The notes under the pieces: model-generated | The model's input: only the letters and a program-made list of their open reading frames with translations | Databases searched by the model: none | What the model was told of the DNA's origin: nothing | From: Terriglobia bacterium | Lineage (GTDB): Bacteria; Acidobacteriota; Terriglobia; Acidiferrales; UBA7541 | Direction of reading: 5' to 3' | Length of the DNA: 47,568 nt | Assembly (NCBI GenBank): GCA_020072805.1 | Contig: JAIQGC010000024.1 | Location: 1-47,568, forward strand | Position numbers and translations under genes: made by a program | Part shown: one piece after another, positions 1 to 8,430 of the stretch | Position numbering within the stretch: position 1 is the stretch's first letter | How the letters are laid out: every line of letters starts with the position of its first letter

Positions 1-73
1 GCATGGCCAGGGCAATCTCATGCCACGAGGTGCGGTCGATGGAGACCGAACGGAAAAGTCCGCGTACCTGAGC

Positions 74-571
74 TCATTGGCTGTCCATCTGCCCATCGGC
101 CAGTTCACTATAGGAATAGAGCCGGGCCTTGGGCAGTGTGCCCTTCCCCAGCACACGCAACTTCTGCTCGCGGATGACCGGAGCAAACTTCCCGGGTCCG
201 GTGATGCCTTCGATTTCCACCAGCTCGCCAAGGTGGTGCGGGAAAAGATGCGATTGGTTGCCCTCGACGTAGACGCCGGCGGTGGAATCCTGGACGAAGA
301 AATCAGGCGAGGGCACGTCTCCGGTAACGACCCCGCGCACCCGCACGGGATATCCGCGCGCGGCTTGCTCCGGGCTCAATTTCCTCACCTGATCCGCCTG
401 CGTCAAGATCGCGAGCGGCTTCGGCGCATCCTGCGCATACCCCGCGCTTCCCGACGCACCTAGCAGGAGAAGGAATTGTGAGATCCAACACAGGGCGGCC
501 GTCCGCGAGCAAAAATGCGGCCTTCTCCAGAATGGCTGCTTTTCCGCGAATCGAAATGGCGAAACTTTCAT
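74..571 (-). CDS. Truncated N-terminal (signal peptide + OB-fold) part of a sensor-type protein
   Basis: A 165-aa product with a long, basic N-terminus and a hydrophobic segment (about residues 26-46, ending near AGYAQ) that looks like a signal peptide or signal anchor. An OB-fold-like module follows (about 55-150), with the pattern QVRKLSPEQAARGYPVRVRG and then FVQDSTAGVYV. In Acidobacteriota this module typically forms the exported N-terminus of large sensor kinases or diguanylate cyclases; that is family knowledge. The frame stops at TGA (74-76), but codons beyond it stay in frame to the window edge and read as plausible family sequence (AQVRGLFRSVSIDRTSWHEI). The stop therefore looks like a TGG-to-TGA change in a longer gene that leaves the window. 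The identity of the missing output domain is unknown. Confidence 0.6.
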   Translation of the reverse strand: MKVSPFRFAEKQPFWRRPHFCSRTAALCWISQFLLLLGASGSAGYAQDAPKPLAILTQADQVRKLSPEQAARGYPVRVRGVVTGDVPSPDFFVQDSTAGVYVEGNQSHLFPHHLGELVEIEGITGPGKFAPVIREQKLRVLGKGTLPKARLYSYSELADGQMDSQ

Positions 572-723
572 TTTGGATGCACCGCCGGATTGCGGCGCTC
601 TGTTGCAAGGTTAGCTGAAAAACAGGTCCGGGGAAACGCCAAAATCGTGCTGGAAATTTCCGGCGCCATTGCAGTTTCAATTTTTTACATGTACTGTGCT
701 TCCTCTCCGGAACAGGAGGCGCA

Positions 724-870
724 ATGGCCAGAGAGCGTTCGCGACGCGAATTCCTGAAAACTTCGGGCGGGGGGATCGCTGCCCTCGCGGTTACGCAGAC
801 CTTGCCGGCGCTCCCTCCCGCGGCGGAGGCGGACGAAACCGGTCCGCCCCCGGGCGACCTGGCGATTTGA
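724..870 (+). CDS. Twin-arginine signal peptide leader of a GH30 enzyme, cut off by TGA
   Basis: A 48-codon frame beginning at ATG 724, five bases after a strong AGGAGG. It encodes a twin-arginine leader (SRREFLKTS near residues 6-14), a weakly hydrophobic stretch and an Ala/Pro-rich cleavage region. It ends at TGA 868-870. The codons after the stop are in the same frame and lead directly into the GH30 domain (VTSGKLRF, then ILGFGAAFTDAACF). Leader and enzyme were thus very probably one 481-codon gene (724-2169) coding for a Tat-exported glycosidase. Trp is common just before the TSG motif in this family, so TGA probably replaces TGG. As it stands the leader would be a useless peptide unless the stop is read through or is a sequence error. 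Confidence 0.55.
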   Translation: MARERSRREFLKTSGGGIAALAVTQTLPALPPAAEADETGPPPGDLAI

Positions 871-1062
871 GTAACCAGCGGGAAGCTCCGATTCGCGCCG
901 GGATCTTCGAGCTCCTGGCGGCCGGCCGCCGGCCCGCCGTCCCGCGGGGCGGTTCTTCTGGATCGCGGAAGAAAGTTTCAATCCATCCTGGGCTTCGGCG
1001 CCGCGTTCACCGATGCCGCGTGTTTCACGTTCAGCCGGCTCTCTTCTTCCGCGCGGGAGCGC

Positions 1063-2169
1063 TTGTTTCATGAATTGTTCGACCCGGCGGAGATGGGACT
1101 GAACGTCTGCCGCATCTGCATGGGCGCGAGCGATTACTCCACCGCTCTGTATAGCTACGATGATGGCGATGCGGACCCGGAACTGTCCCGCTTCACCCTG
1201 CAACACGACCGCGCCACCATCCTTCCCGCGCTGCGCGAAGCGCGCCGGGTGAACAAGGATTTATTTCTTTTCGCTTCCCCCTGGAGTCCTCCGGGCTGGA
1301 TGAAGGCCAATGGCTCGATGCTGGGCGGGTCCATGCGCCCGAAATACCTGCCGTCGTACGCCAACTATTTCCTGAAATTCCTGCAAGGCTATGAAGCCGA
1401 AGGCGTCCCGGTGCAGGCGGTTACCGTTCAAAATGAAGTTGATACCGACCAGGATGGCCGCATGCCCGCCTGCATCTGGCCGCAGGAAAGCGAAGCCAAA
1501 TTTGTAAGCGAATATCTGGGGCCGCTCTTGCAGCGCACTGGCCTGCAAACAAAGATCTGGCTGATCGACCATAACTACACCTTGTGGGGCCGTGCCATCG
1601 CGGAATTGGAAATCCCCGGGGTTCTCCCGTATGCCAGCGGCATCGCCTGGCACGGTTATGCCGGCAAGCCGGAATGGATGAGGAGGGTTCACGATGCGTT
1701 TCCAGAGGTGGGAATGCACTGGACTGAAGGCGGCCCGGACTACCCCGCCGAGGACTATTCCACTAATTGGAGTGAATGGAGCAAGACCTTCACTGGCGTG
1801 CTTCGCAACTGGTCGCGATCCATCACCGCCTGGAACTTCGCCCTCGACGAAAAGGGGCGCCCCAATATCGGGCCATTTGATTGCGGGGGAATGCTTACGA
1901 TTCATTCGAAGACCAGGGAAATCTCCCAGAGCGGCCAGTACTGGGCCTTGGCTCATTATTCACGAATGATCCGGCGCGGCGCCCTCCGCTTCGATTCCCA
2001 GGGTGCCGAGGAAGGCTTGTCTCACGCCGCCTTCGAGAATCCCGATGGGCAATGCGTGCTGGTGCTGACCAATTCCGGCGCCGCCAGGAATTTCGAGGTC
2101 CGCATGGGGCGCTGGGCAGCCAGCGTTCTTCTCGATAGAGATTCCGTCAATACCCTGGTCTGGCGCTGA
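1063..2169 (+). CDS. Glycoside hydrolase family 30 (glucosylceramidase-like), severed from its leader
   Basis: A TIM-barrel glycosidase of family GH30, which hydrolyses beta-glucosides or beta-xylosides by a retaining mechanism. Numbering from the TTG at 1063, the acid/base is Glu125 in TVQNEVD and the nucleophile Glu222 in HWTEGGPDY. The substrate-pocket motifs ASPWSPPGWMK (71-81) and IAWHGYAG (194-201) are intact. The C-terminal part (about 300-368) fits the beta-sandwich that flanks GH30 barrels. Homology clearly begins upstream of any start codon: codons 871-1062 encode FQSILGFGAAFTDAACFTFS in the same frame, so the TTG start is only nominal. The true start is probably ATG 724, with an internal TGA at 868. 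All catalytic residues are kept, so the lesion looks recent or is a sequencing error. The sugar symporter downstream suggests a role in glucoside use. Confidence 0.8.
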   Translation: MFHELFDPAEMGLNVCRICMGASDYSTALYSYDDGDADPELSRFTLQHDRATILPALREARRVNKDLFLFASPWSPPGWMKANGSMLGGSMRPKYLPSYANYFLKFLQGYEAEGVPVQAVTVQNEVDTDQDGRMPACIWPQESEAKFVSEYLGPLLQRTGLQTKIWLIDHNYTLWGRAIAELEIPGVLPYASGIAWHGYAGKPEWMRRVHDAFPEVGMHWTEGGPDYPAEDYSTNWSEWSKTFTGVLRNWSRSITAWNFALDEKGRPNIGPFDCGGMLTIHSKTREISQSGQYWALAHYSRMIRRGALRFDSQGAEEGLSHAAFENPDGQCVLVLTNSGAARNFEVRMGRWAASVLLDRDSVNTLVWR

Positions 2170-2396
2170 CACGCACTTCCTGCCGGTAAGATGGGATTGT
2201 GTTTGCGGCCAAGTTGCTGTAGAGTTCGGGCGCGATTGAAGCGTCTTGCAGGCGCGGGAAATTGACAAGTAAAACGATTTAGCTCAATCATTCCGCGCGG
2301 GCAGCGGAAGGCCCCGGACAGACGGGCAAGTTTCCTTCTCCCGGGCCCAGCGGAATCCGGCCGGAACACCGGCCTGTCGAGGAAAAGGAGGTTGTC

Positions 2397-4082
2397 TTGC
2401 TTACAGCTTCGGCACTGGCCGTCACCCACAGAACTCTCGCCCCTGTGGACCTTGCCATCATCGGAATCTATTTCCTCATCATCTTCGGCATCGGCTTCTA
2501 CTTTTCGCGCAAGGAGCGCACCTCGGAAGACTATTTCCTGGCCGGCCGCAACGTCGGCTGGTTCGCGATCGGCGCTTCGCTCTTCGTCTCCAATATTTCC
2601 ACCGAGCATTTCATCGGACTGGCCGGCTCCGGAGCAAGCTCCGGACTGGCCGTCGGACATTTCGAATGGCTGGCCTGCCTGATTCTCCTGATTCTCGGCT
2701 GGGTCTTCGTTCCCTTTTATCTGCGCTCCAATGTTTTCACCATGCCGGAATTTCTCGAGCGCCGATTCAACCGCCATTGCGCCACCTACCTGGCCAGCAT
2801 CTCCATCATCGCCTACATCTTCACCAAGATTTCCGTGCATCTCTACGCCGCCGCCATCGTCCTCGAACGCGTCGCGGGATGGCACCCGCTCACCGCCGCC
2901 ATCATCCTCGTCGTAGCCACCGGCGTATACACCATTGCTGGCGGTCTCGCGGCGGTCATCTATACCGACCTGGTGCAAACCTTGATCCTGATTGCCGGCG
3001 CAGCGATCCTCACGGTAATCGGCCTGGAAAAAGTCGGCGGCTTTGCCGGCTTGCGCGCCGCACTGCCTTCCTCCTACTTCCATATGATCAAACCCGCGGG
3101 AAGCGCCGAGTTTCCCTGGACGGGCATCTTTTTCGGCGCACCCATCCTGGGCATCTGGTATTGGTGCACCGATCAGGTCATCGTGCAGCGCGTTCTCTCC
3201 GCAAAGGACGAGGGTCATGCCAAGGCCGGAACAATCTTCGCCGGCTTCCTCAAGATTTTGCCCGTGTTCATCCTGGTCCTGCCCGGACTGATCGCTTTCG
3301 CGCTCTATCCGTCCCTCTTTGCAATCACCAATGGGCACGTGACCAATGGGGACATCGCCTACCCCACGCTGATCGTCAATCTCCTGCCCGCGGGCCTGGT
3401 GGGCTTGATGATCGCCGCGCTGCTGGCCGCGCTAATGGGCGCGATGAGCTCAGTGTTCAATTCCGCATCCACCATGGTCACGCTGGACTTTTACAAGAAG
3501 CTGCGCCCCGAGGCGACCGAGGTGCAACTGGTCGCTTTTGGCCGCATCGCCACGGGCGCGATGGTGGTTCTTGGCATTCTCTGGGTGCCTTTTATCCACC
3601 TGCTCAGTGCGCAGCTCTACATTTACCTCCAAAGCGTGCAGGCCTATATCAGCCCTCCGATTGCGGCCTGCTTCATCTTTGGGATTCTTTGGCCCCGCCT
3701 GAACGGACAGGGTGCTATCAGCTCGCTCCTTTTCGGCTTCGTGCTGGGAGCGGGGCGCTTTATTTTCGAAGTGCTGGACAAGACCCGCCACTTCACCTCG
3801 CCTCTGGTGCGCTGGACCGTGGACATGAACTTCCTGCACTACGCCATTTTCATGTTTGTTCTGTGCGCGGCCGTGCTCATCGGCGTCAGCCTGCTCTATC
3901 CGCCGCCCTCGCGGGAGAAGATCGCCGGACTGACCTTCGCCACCGTGAGTCAGAAGCTGGAAACCACGGACTTGCGCACGGTTCATCTCGCCAAGGAGAC
4001 CCATCGGGAACACGTTCTGAATATGGCGTTCACCGCGCTGCTCGTCGCGACTGTTCTTGGTCTGTGGTTTTATTTCCGGTAG
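2397..4082 (+). CDS. Sodium:solute symporter (SSS/SLC5 family, SGLT-like)
   Basis: A 561-aa inner-membrane protein with about 14 hydrophobic segments, the usual size for SSS transporters, which couple Na+ entry to uptake of sugars or similar solutes. Motifs seen are EDYFLAGRNVGWFAIGASL after TM1, the NISTEHFIGLAGSG segment in the unwound helix, and WYWCTDQVIVQRVLSAKD, which is typical of the glucose-transporter branch. The start is TTG 2397, five bases after AGGAGG at 2386-2391; TTG 2392 overlaps the ribosome site and is less likely. A perfect TTGACA lies at 2262-2267 in the 227-bp gap after the GH30 gene, but I see no convincing -10 box at the right distance. A sugar substrate is inferred from the motif and the GH30 neighbour. 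Confidence 0.88.
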   Translation: MLTASALAVTHRTLAPVDLAIIGIYFLIIFGIGFYFSRKERTSEDYFLAGRNVGWFAIGASLFVSNISTEHFIGLAGSGASSGLAVGHFEWLACLILLILGWVFVPFYLRSNVFTMPEFLERRFNRHCATYLASISIIAYIFTKISVHLYAAAIVLERVAGWHPLTAAIILVVATGVYTIAGGLAAVIYTDLVQTLILIAGAAILTVIGLEKVGGFAGLRAALPSSYFHMIKPAGSAEFPWTGIFFGAPILGIWYWCTDQVIVQRVLSAKDEGHAKAGTIFAGFLKILPVFILVLPGLIAFALYPSLFAITNGHVTNGDIAYPTLIVNLLPAGLVGLMIAALLAALMGAMSSVFNSASTMVTLDFYKKLRPEATEVQLVAFGRIATGAMVVLGILWVPFIHLLSAQLYIYLQSVQAYISPPIAACFIFGILWPRLNGQGAISSLLFGFVLGAGRFIFEVLDKTRHFTSPLVRWTVDMNFLHYAIFMFVLCAAVLIGVSLLYPPPSREKIAGLTFATVSQKLETTDLRTVHLAKETHREHVLNMAFTALLVATVLGLWFYFR

Positions 4083-4097
4083 GCACGGGCCCGCGCC

Positions 4098-4661
4098 ATG
4101 CAACCAGCAGCGATCTACGCGTTGAAACCGAATGTCACCCAGGAAGAGGCCGTTCGCATTCTTCAGCCGCGCGGTTTGCTCCGCCTGCTGGCTCCCTCGC
4201 AGCGCAATCTTTTGCGGCACGTGGCCGACGTCTACGTGCCCTACCGCCTCTACCAGGCGCGCCTGGAAGGAATGAGCGGAAAGGCGCCCGCGCAGACGCG
4301 CCTGTTTGCCCAGGATGCGGTCCAGGGCACACTCGACCTTTTCGAATTTCCGCGCATCCCCGGCAAAGAAGAGCTTCTCCGCCTAGAGACGCGCAACCTC
4401 CTGGAACCAGGCCTCGAAGAATCCCGCGGGCAGACACTGTTAGCTGAAAAAGTGCTCCGGATCGTATTCCAGCAAGGTTTTTTCCGCGTGCGCGAGCCGA
4501 AGATCGACCTCGAACGCATTCCCCTGGACTTCCACATGCCCTACTGGCTGGGTTTCTATGGCGCCGACGGCGCGCTCAACTGCCGCGTCCTGGACGCCGT
4601 GCGCCGGCGCATGGAAGGCGCCAAGGCGCGGGCGCTCTTCGAACACTGGCTCGCCGCTTGA
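4098..4661 (+). CDS. Unknown cytoplasmic protein (187 aa)
   Basis: This gene starts 15 bases after the symporter stop and is probably cotranscribed with it. The product is soluble, without signal peptide or membrane segment, and rich in Leu, Arg and Glu. Recognisable features are a hydrophobic helix-rich N-terminus (LLRLLAPSQRNLLRHVADVY) and a C-terminal stretch with HMPYWLGFYG. I do not recognise the family. It ends 17 bases before the convergent stop at 4679. It may be a lineage-specific accessory to the transporter, but only position supports that. Confidence 0.6.
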   Translation: MQPAAIYALKPNVTQEEAVRILQPRGLLRLLAPSQRNLLRHVADVYVPYRLYQARLEGMSGKAPAQTRLFAQDAVQGTLDLFEFPRIPGKEELLRLETRNLLEPGLEESRGQTLLAEKVLRIVFQQGFFRVREPKIDLERIPLDFHMPYWLGFYGADGALNCRVLDAVRRRMEGAKARALFEHWLAA

Positions 4662-4678
4662 CTGCAGGATTCCTTCCG

Positions 4679-5431
4679 TCAGTTCAACGGAGCTTCGATT
4701 TGCACGGGCTTGTTCCAGTCCGAATAACTGGTGACCATGCCCCCGCTTCCCATGCTTACGGACACGGGGAGATGCTGCTTCGGGTCAATGCAAACGGTAT
4801 AACGCAGGCCATTGTTGCCGTGTCCTTGCGCGGCGCCCTGCGGCAGCTTCAGGCTTACCAGCCATTGCTGGCAGTTGCCGCTGCTCGTGGCGATGAAGGC
4901 TCCGCGGACGATTTCCGCGCTCTCCAAAACTTTGGCCAGGACGGCGGCGGGGTCTCTGCCTTCGTTCATGACCGCCCACGGAGCAGGCTCGCCGGGATTT
5001 TCTCCGCAAGGCGACCATCCGGACGGTGGAGTGTCCTGCACGGTCCAGGTTCCGTTCTGCTGCTCGACATAGGCCTTGCCTCCGATGCGCACCGCATGAA
5101 AGGCGCGGTCTCCAATCGTTGTGCTAAAGCGTTCGCGATCCGGGCAGGAGACATCCACCACGGTTTCCAGGGGATGCCCGGGATGCAGGCGCAGGAGAGT
5201 CGTCATGCGAAAGCTCTTCACGGTTTTCTTGGCTTCGAGCGTGCGCTGCAATTCGGCCTTGCCCGTCGTCAAGCGCGCGCTCACACCGGCTACCAACTGG
5301 TCCAGGTAAGCAGGAGCGGTAACGCCGCTGCCGGGCACGCCCGCGGAGCGCGAGGAGGAAGCGCCGACCAGCGCGACGGCTCCGGCCGCGAGTAAAATAA
5401 CGACGACGATGATCCAAATGAGTTTCTTCAT
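4679..5431 (-). CDS. Membrane-anchored exported protein, possibly LolA/LppX-like
   Basis: A 250-aa product with one N-terminal hydrophobic helix (residues 3-25) and no lipobox Cys, so it is likely an uncleaved anchor with a periplasmic domain. The rest alternates beta-strand-like stretches (TTLLRLHPGHPLETVVDVSC, KAYVEQQNGTWTVQD, LRYTVCIDPKQHLPVSVS). This resembles lipoprotein-carrier/LppX-type folds, but I cannot confirm that. Four Cys in the exported domain could form disulphides. It lies 42 bases downstream of the 12-haem cytochrome gene on the same strand, so it may be the last gene of the cytochrome operon. Its role there is unknown. Confidence 0.6.
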   Translation of the reverse strand: MKKLIWIIVVVILLAAGAVALVGASSSRSAGVPGSGVTAPAYLDQLVAGVSARLTTGKAELQRTLEAKKTVKSFRMTTLLRLHPGHPLETVVDVSCPDRERFSTTIGDRAFHAVRIGGKAYVEQQNGTWTVQDTPPSGWSPCGENPGEPAPWAVMNEGRDPAAVLAKVLESAEIVRGAFIATSSGNCQQWLVSLKLPQGAAQGHGNNGLRYTVCIDPKQHLPVSVSMGSGGMVTSYSDWNKPVQIEAPLN

Positions 5432-5473
5432 GATGGTCCTTCCTTTTTTTCCGTCTTCCCGTTCGTATTCCCG

Positions 5474-7342
5474 TCAGTAGGACTCATTGCCGTGGTCCTG
5501 GCCATGACAACGCAGAGAACAGGAGCCGTGGCCGGGGCCTGTCCGGGTAAACTGCAAAACTCCCTGGCTGTTGGGAGCGACTATGCTGAGATCGAAATTC
5601 ACTAGCATGGGCGCGGCGGAGGCATGCGGATCATGGCAGGTCGAACACGCCGCCCGCTGTTCGATCACATGCAACTGGTGCTTCCCGAAGCTGCGGTCGG
5701 CCAGCACGCTGTTCTGAACGTCGTGGCACTTATCGCACAGCGCGTAACTGGATAGCGTGTAGGTTACTCCGGAACTCGTGCCGCCCGCCACGGCGGGCGG
5801 GAGCTCCAGCGCACTGTTGCGCTCCAGAATGTGCGGCAGGTTGGAGCCATGCGGCCCGCTGGGGAGATTGCCCGCGATTCCCAGGTTTCGTCCGGTGTCG
5901 CTGTTGTGGCAGTCCGTGCAATAAATCTGGCTGCCGCCGGAGAGCGGCCGGTTGTTCACCGGAGCGCCGCCGGAGGTGACCATCGTCGTCCGCAAGCTGG
6001 GCACTTCCACCACGGATAGATTTCTTGCGCGGGTCACCGGATGAAAGGACGTCCCCATCGTGAATTCCACCCGCGTATTAAAAGCATTCAGGTTTCCGGC
6101 ATCCAACTGGCGCTGGGGATTGCGCCCGTAGCCAGCGCCCGCCGAACCCTTATCAAGGGCTTGCGGCTTGTTGGCGCTGTCACCGTGACACTTAAAACAG
6201 ATTTCATATTCGTTGACCGCTTCCGGCAGGAAGGAATTCCCCGCCGACTGTCCTTTCACGCCCAGCAATGCTCCATTCACCAAAGGAGGCTGCGCCGCGG
6301 CGGCGTTGGTCTTGTGGGCGTTGTGGCAATCCATGCATTCGGCATGGCGGGGCATGCCCACGCTCGTTTCCGGAAGCGGATTGCTTGCCGAATTGGGATC
6401 CTCGGCGGCATCATGCGTTGAGGGGGTGAGCAGGACCGGATGCGTATAGGTCTTGCCCAGAAATTCGGCTTTGAGATTGAGGGTGACGACCGTGCCATCG
6501 TGGCACTGGAAACAGACGTTTTCCTCGAGTTGTTTTACCAGACGCTGCGAAACTTGCGGCGCATGCGGCCGGTGACAACTCTCGCATCCGTTATTGCGCA
6601 CTCCCGTATAGCCGGTGTGCGCGCCCTGGCTCTCCGTATAGCGAAGATCTTCCACGGGATCGGGAGGAAGGTTGTGCACCGAGACGTCCCAGCCGTTCTT
6701 CTGGTGGCAGGTCAGGCAGAGAGCGGACGCCTGATTGGACTTGAGAAGAAATTTTCGCGTGGTCGGGTCGGCATTCTCCCGGTGCGGGTCATGGCAACTG
6801 GTGCACTGCAGTTTGCCGGAGCGGTCCAGGCGAACCGCATCGGACGCCGGGGGAATCAGAAGTTCCGGACTGAGGCGCGGGACAAACCCGAAAGGGTGAT
6901 CATTGGCAAAGGTCTGGTCGCCGGCAAGATTGGAAGCGGAACTGGAAGGCAGCGCGTAGCCATTGCCCTGAACAAACTCGATGCTCCCGTCATTGACCGT
7001 GTCTCCCAGCGCGATGGTCCCATCGTGGCAGCTCAGGCAAAGCTTGGAAACGTCCTGCGGCTGGACCGGGGTAACCGTCGATTGCAGGGTGCTGCTGCTG
7101 TAGCTTGAAAAATCGCGCGTGGAGAGGCGGTGGTTCCACAGGTAGCTGCCCGGCGAAGCGTTATGCGGCGTGTGGCAGAAGACGCAGGCGTCATCAGTGG
7201 AGGTGGAGCGCAACTGGGCCGAAGACACCGCGCGAAAATCGTGTTTGCTGTTGAGGATCGATGTCTTGTTGCCGGTCTGCGCCTGCAGGCAGGGCGCTCC
7301 GCCCAGCAGCAGAAACAGCGCGATGTGTTTTGCGGCGCGCAC
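5474..7342 (-). CDS. Secreted multihaem c-type cytochrome (12 haem motifs)
   Basis: A 622-aa product with a signal peptide (cleavage near LQAQ, residue 22). It has eleven CXXCH haem-binding motifs and a final CSLRCH (CXXXCH), so up to twelve haems. Several occur as the doubled-CXXCH type (CHTPHNASPG, CHDPHREN, CHNAHKTN, CHDPHASA), known from respiratory multihaem proteins. With no membrane anchor it should be periplasmic or, after export, extracellular. The start is GTG directly after the TGA of the upstream NHL gene, so translation is probably coupled. It sits in a cluster with two smaller cytochromes, two NHL propellers and an outer-membrane barrel. That context makes it the likely large, possibly outward-facing haem wire of an electron conduit; this assignment is inference. 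Confidence 0.9.
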   Translation of the reverse strand: MRAAKHIALFLLLGGAPCLQAQTGNKTSILNSKHDFRAVSSAQLRSTSTDDACVFCHTPHNASPGSYLWNHRLSTRDFSSYSSSTLQSTVTPVQPQDVSKLCLSCHDGTIALGDTVNDGSIEFVQGNGYALPSSSASNLAGDQTFANDHPFGFVPRLSPELLIPPASDAVRLDRSGKLQCTSCHDPHRENADPTTRKFLLKSNQASALCLTCHQKNGWDVSVHNLPPDPVEDLRYTESQGAHTGYTGVRNNGCESCHRPHAPQVSQRLVKQLEENVCFQCHDGTVVTLNLKAEFLGKTYTHPVLLTPSTHDAAEDPNSASNPLPETSVGMPRHAECMDCHNAHKTNAAAAQPPLVNGALLGVKGQSAGNSFLPEAVNEYEICFKCHGDSANKPQALDKGSAGAGYGRNPQRQLDAGNLNAFNTRVEFTMGTSFHPVTRARNLSVVEVPSLRTTMVTSGGAPVNNRPLSGGSQIYCTDCHNSDTGRNLGIAGNLPSGPHGSNLPHILERNSALELPPAVAGGTSSGVTYTLSSYALCDKCHDVQNSVLADRSFGKHQLHVIEQRAACSTCHDPHASAAPMLVNFDLSIVAPNSQGVLQFTRTGPGHGSCSLRCHGQDHGNESY

Positions 7343-8404
7343 TCAGCGGCCTCCCGATTCGCCGGCATTGACCCGGAAGATTTCCACGCGGCCGTTCTGC
7401 CCGTCGCCGACATAGATCCTTCCCTCGTTATCCAAAGCGATGCCCGTGGGCAGGAAAAACTGCCCCGGGGCCGAACCGGAATCTCCAAAGGCAAAAAGCA
7501 GCTGCCCGCCGGAGTCGTACACCTGCACCCGGTCGTTTCTTCCCTCCACCACCAGAATGCGCCCCTGGCTGTCCACGGCAATACCCTTGGGCTTGTCGAA
7601 GGCCCCGGAGGCGTCGCCCAGTTGGCCGAAGGCGGAGAGGAACGCGCCGGAAGCATCCAGGTGCTGCACGCGGAAGTTGAGCGAATCCACGATCCAGAGC
7701 GTGCCGTCGGCCGCAACGGTAATATGCGTCGGATAGTTGAACTCCGCCGGGCCTTTCCCCCGCTTGCCGAAGCGGTTGAGCACTTTGCCCTCGGTGCTGA
7801 GAACCACCACGCGCATCGATACGGTATCCACCACGTATAGAACGTCGCTCCGGCGGTCGATGGCCAGGCCCGTGCACCGTTTGAAAATGCTTTCGTACTT
7901 GCCCAGTCCTCCCAGCGTCTTCAGGAACCTGCCGTCCGGGCCAAAGACAAAAATACGCGCGCGTCCGGAGTCGGTGACGTAGATGCGCCCCTGGCTGTCC
8001 AGCGCGACGGCGATGGGAGAAAGGAAAGGATCCGCGGCGGGAGCGCGAAGCTGCTTGTATCGGTGTCCCGCGCCGTCAAAGACGTGCACGACCTGGCCCT
8101 TGGTGTCCGCCACCAGCACGCGCCCGCCGGAGTCCACGGCAATTCCGTGGGGCAGGACCATGCGGCGATGGTCCTCTTCGAGGCCCAGCACCTTTTTCAG
8201 AAAACGTTTCAAGCCGGACGGCCGGCTCCGTATGTCCGCGGGACTGCGCAGCGCGCCCAGGTAATCCACGGCCCCCAGGGAGAGCGGCGCAGTCGGCGGC
8301 GGAGCGGTGGTGGAAGAAGAGGCGGAAAGAGCCAGGGCCAGCGCGAGCACAACCGCCGCGGCGGCTACGGCTGCGGGCAGTGCGAATTTTGTTTTGCGGC
8401 TCAT
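7343..8404 (-). CDS. NHL-repeat beta-propeller protein (first of two)
   Basis: A 353-aa product from ATG 8404, with an N-terminal hydrophobic signal/anchor (about 8-30) and then about six NHL repeats. Each carries the pattern P-x-G-I-A-V-D-x-x-G-x-I/L-x-V-x-D (GIAVDSGGRVLVADT, AVALDSQGRIYVTDS, GIAVDSQGRILVVEG, GIALDNEGRIYVGDG). NHL propellers bind proteins or other ligands. In exported form they often accompany multihaem cytochromes and barrels in metal-respiring bacteria. An in-frame ATG at 8431 overlaps the barrel's TGA by one base and is an alternative start giving nine more residues. The stop abuts the GTG of the 12-haem gene. The role (docking, stabilising or sensing) is inferred only from context. 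Confidence 0.85.
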   Translation of the reverse strand: MSRKTKFALPAAVAAAAVVLALALALSASSSTTAPPPTAPLSLGAVDYLGALRSPADIRSRPSGLKRFLKKVLGLEEDHRRMVLPHGIAVDSGGRVLVADTKGQVVHVFDGAGHRYKQLRAPAADPFLSPIAVALDSQGRIYVTDSGRARIFVFGPDGRFLKTLGGLGKYESIFKRCTGLAIDRRSDVLYVVDTVSMRVVVLSTEGKVLNRFGKRGKGPAEFNYPTHITVAADGTLWIVDSLNFRVQHLDASGAFLSAFGQLGDASGAFDKPKGIAVDSQGRILVVEGRNDRVQVYDSGGQLLFAFGDSGSAPGQFFLPTGIALDNEGRIYVGDGQNGRVEIFRVNAGESGGR

Positions 8405-8430
8405 GCTCGTTTCCGCCTGTCCCTTTCCCA

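Noticed and set aside
868-870. Selenocysteine or reassigned TGA at the GH30 interruption
   Set aside because: GH30 has no redox Cys there, no SECIS-like hairpin is evident, and TGA ends several intact genes in the window.
2022-3338. 438-codon minus-strand frame opposite the GH30 and symporter genes
   Set aside because: Composition is Gly/Asp/Gln-rich with no motif, and it lies opposite two genes with clear catalytic or transport motifs.
2666-4447. 593-codon plus frame inside the symporter and beyond
   Set aside because: Arg/Pro/His-rich out-of-frame reading of the symporter; typical of high-GC DNA.
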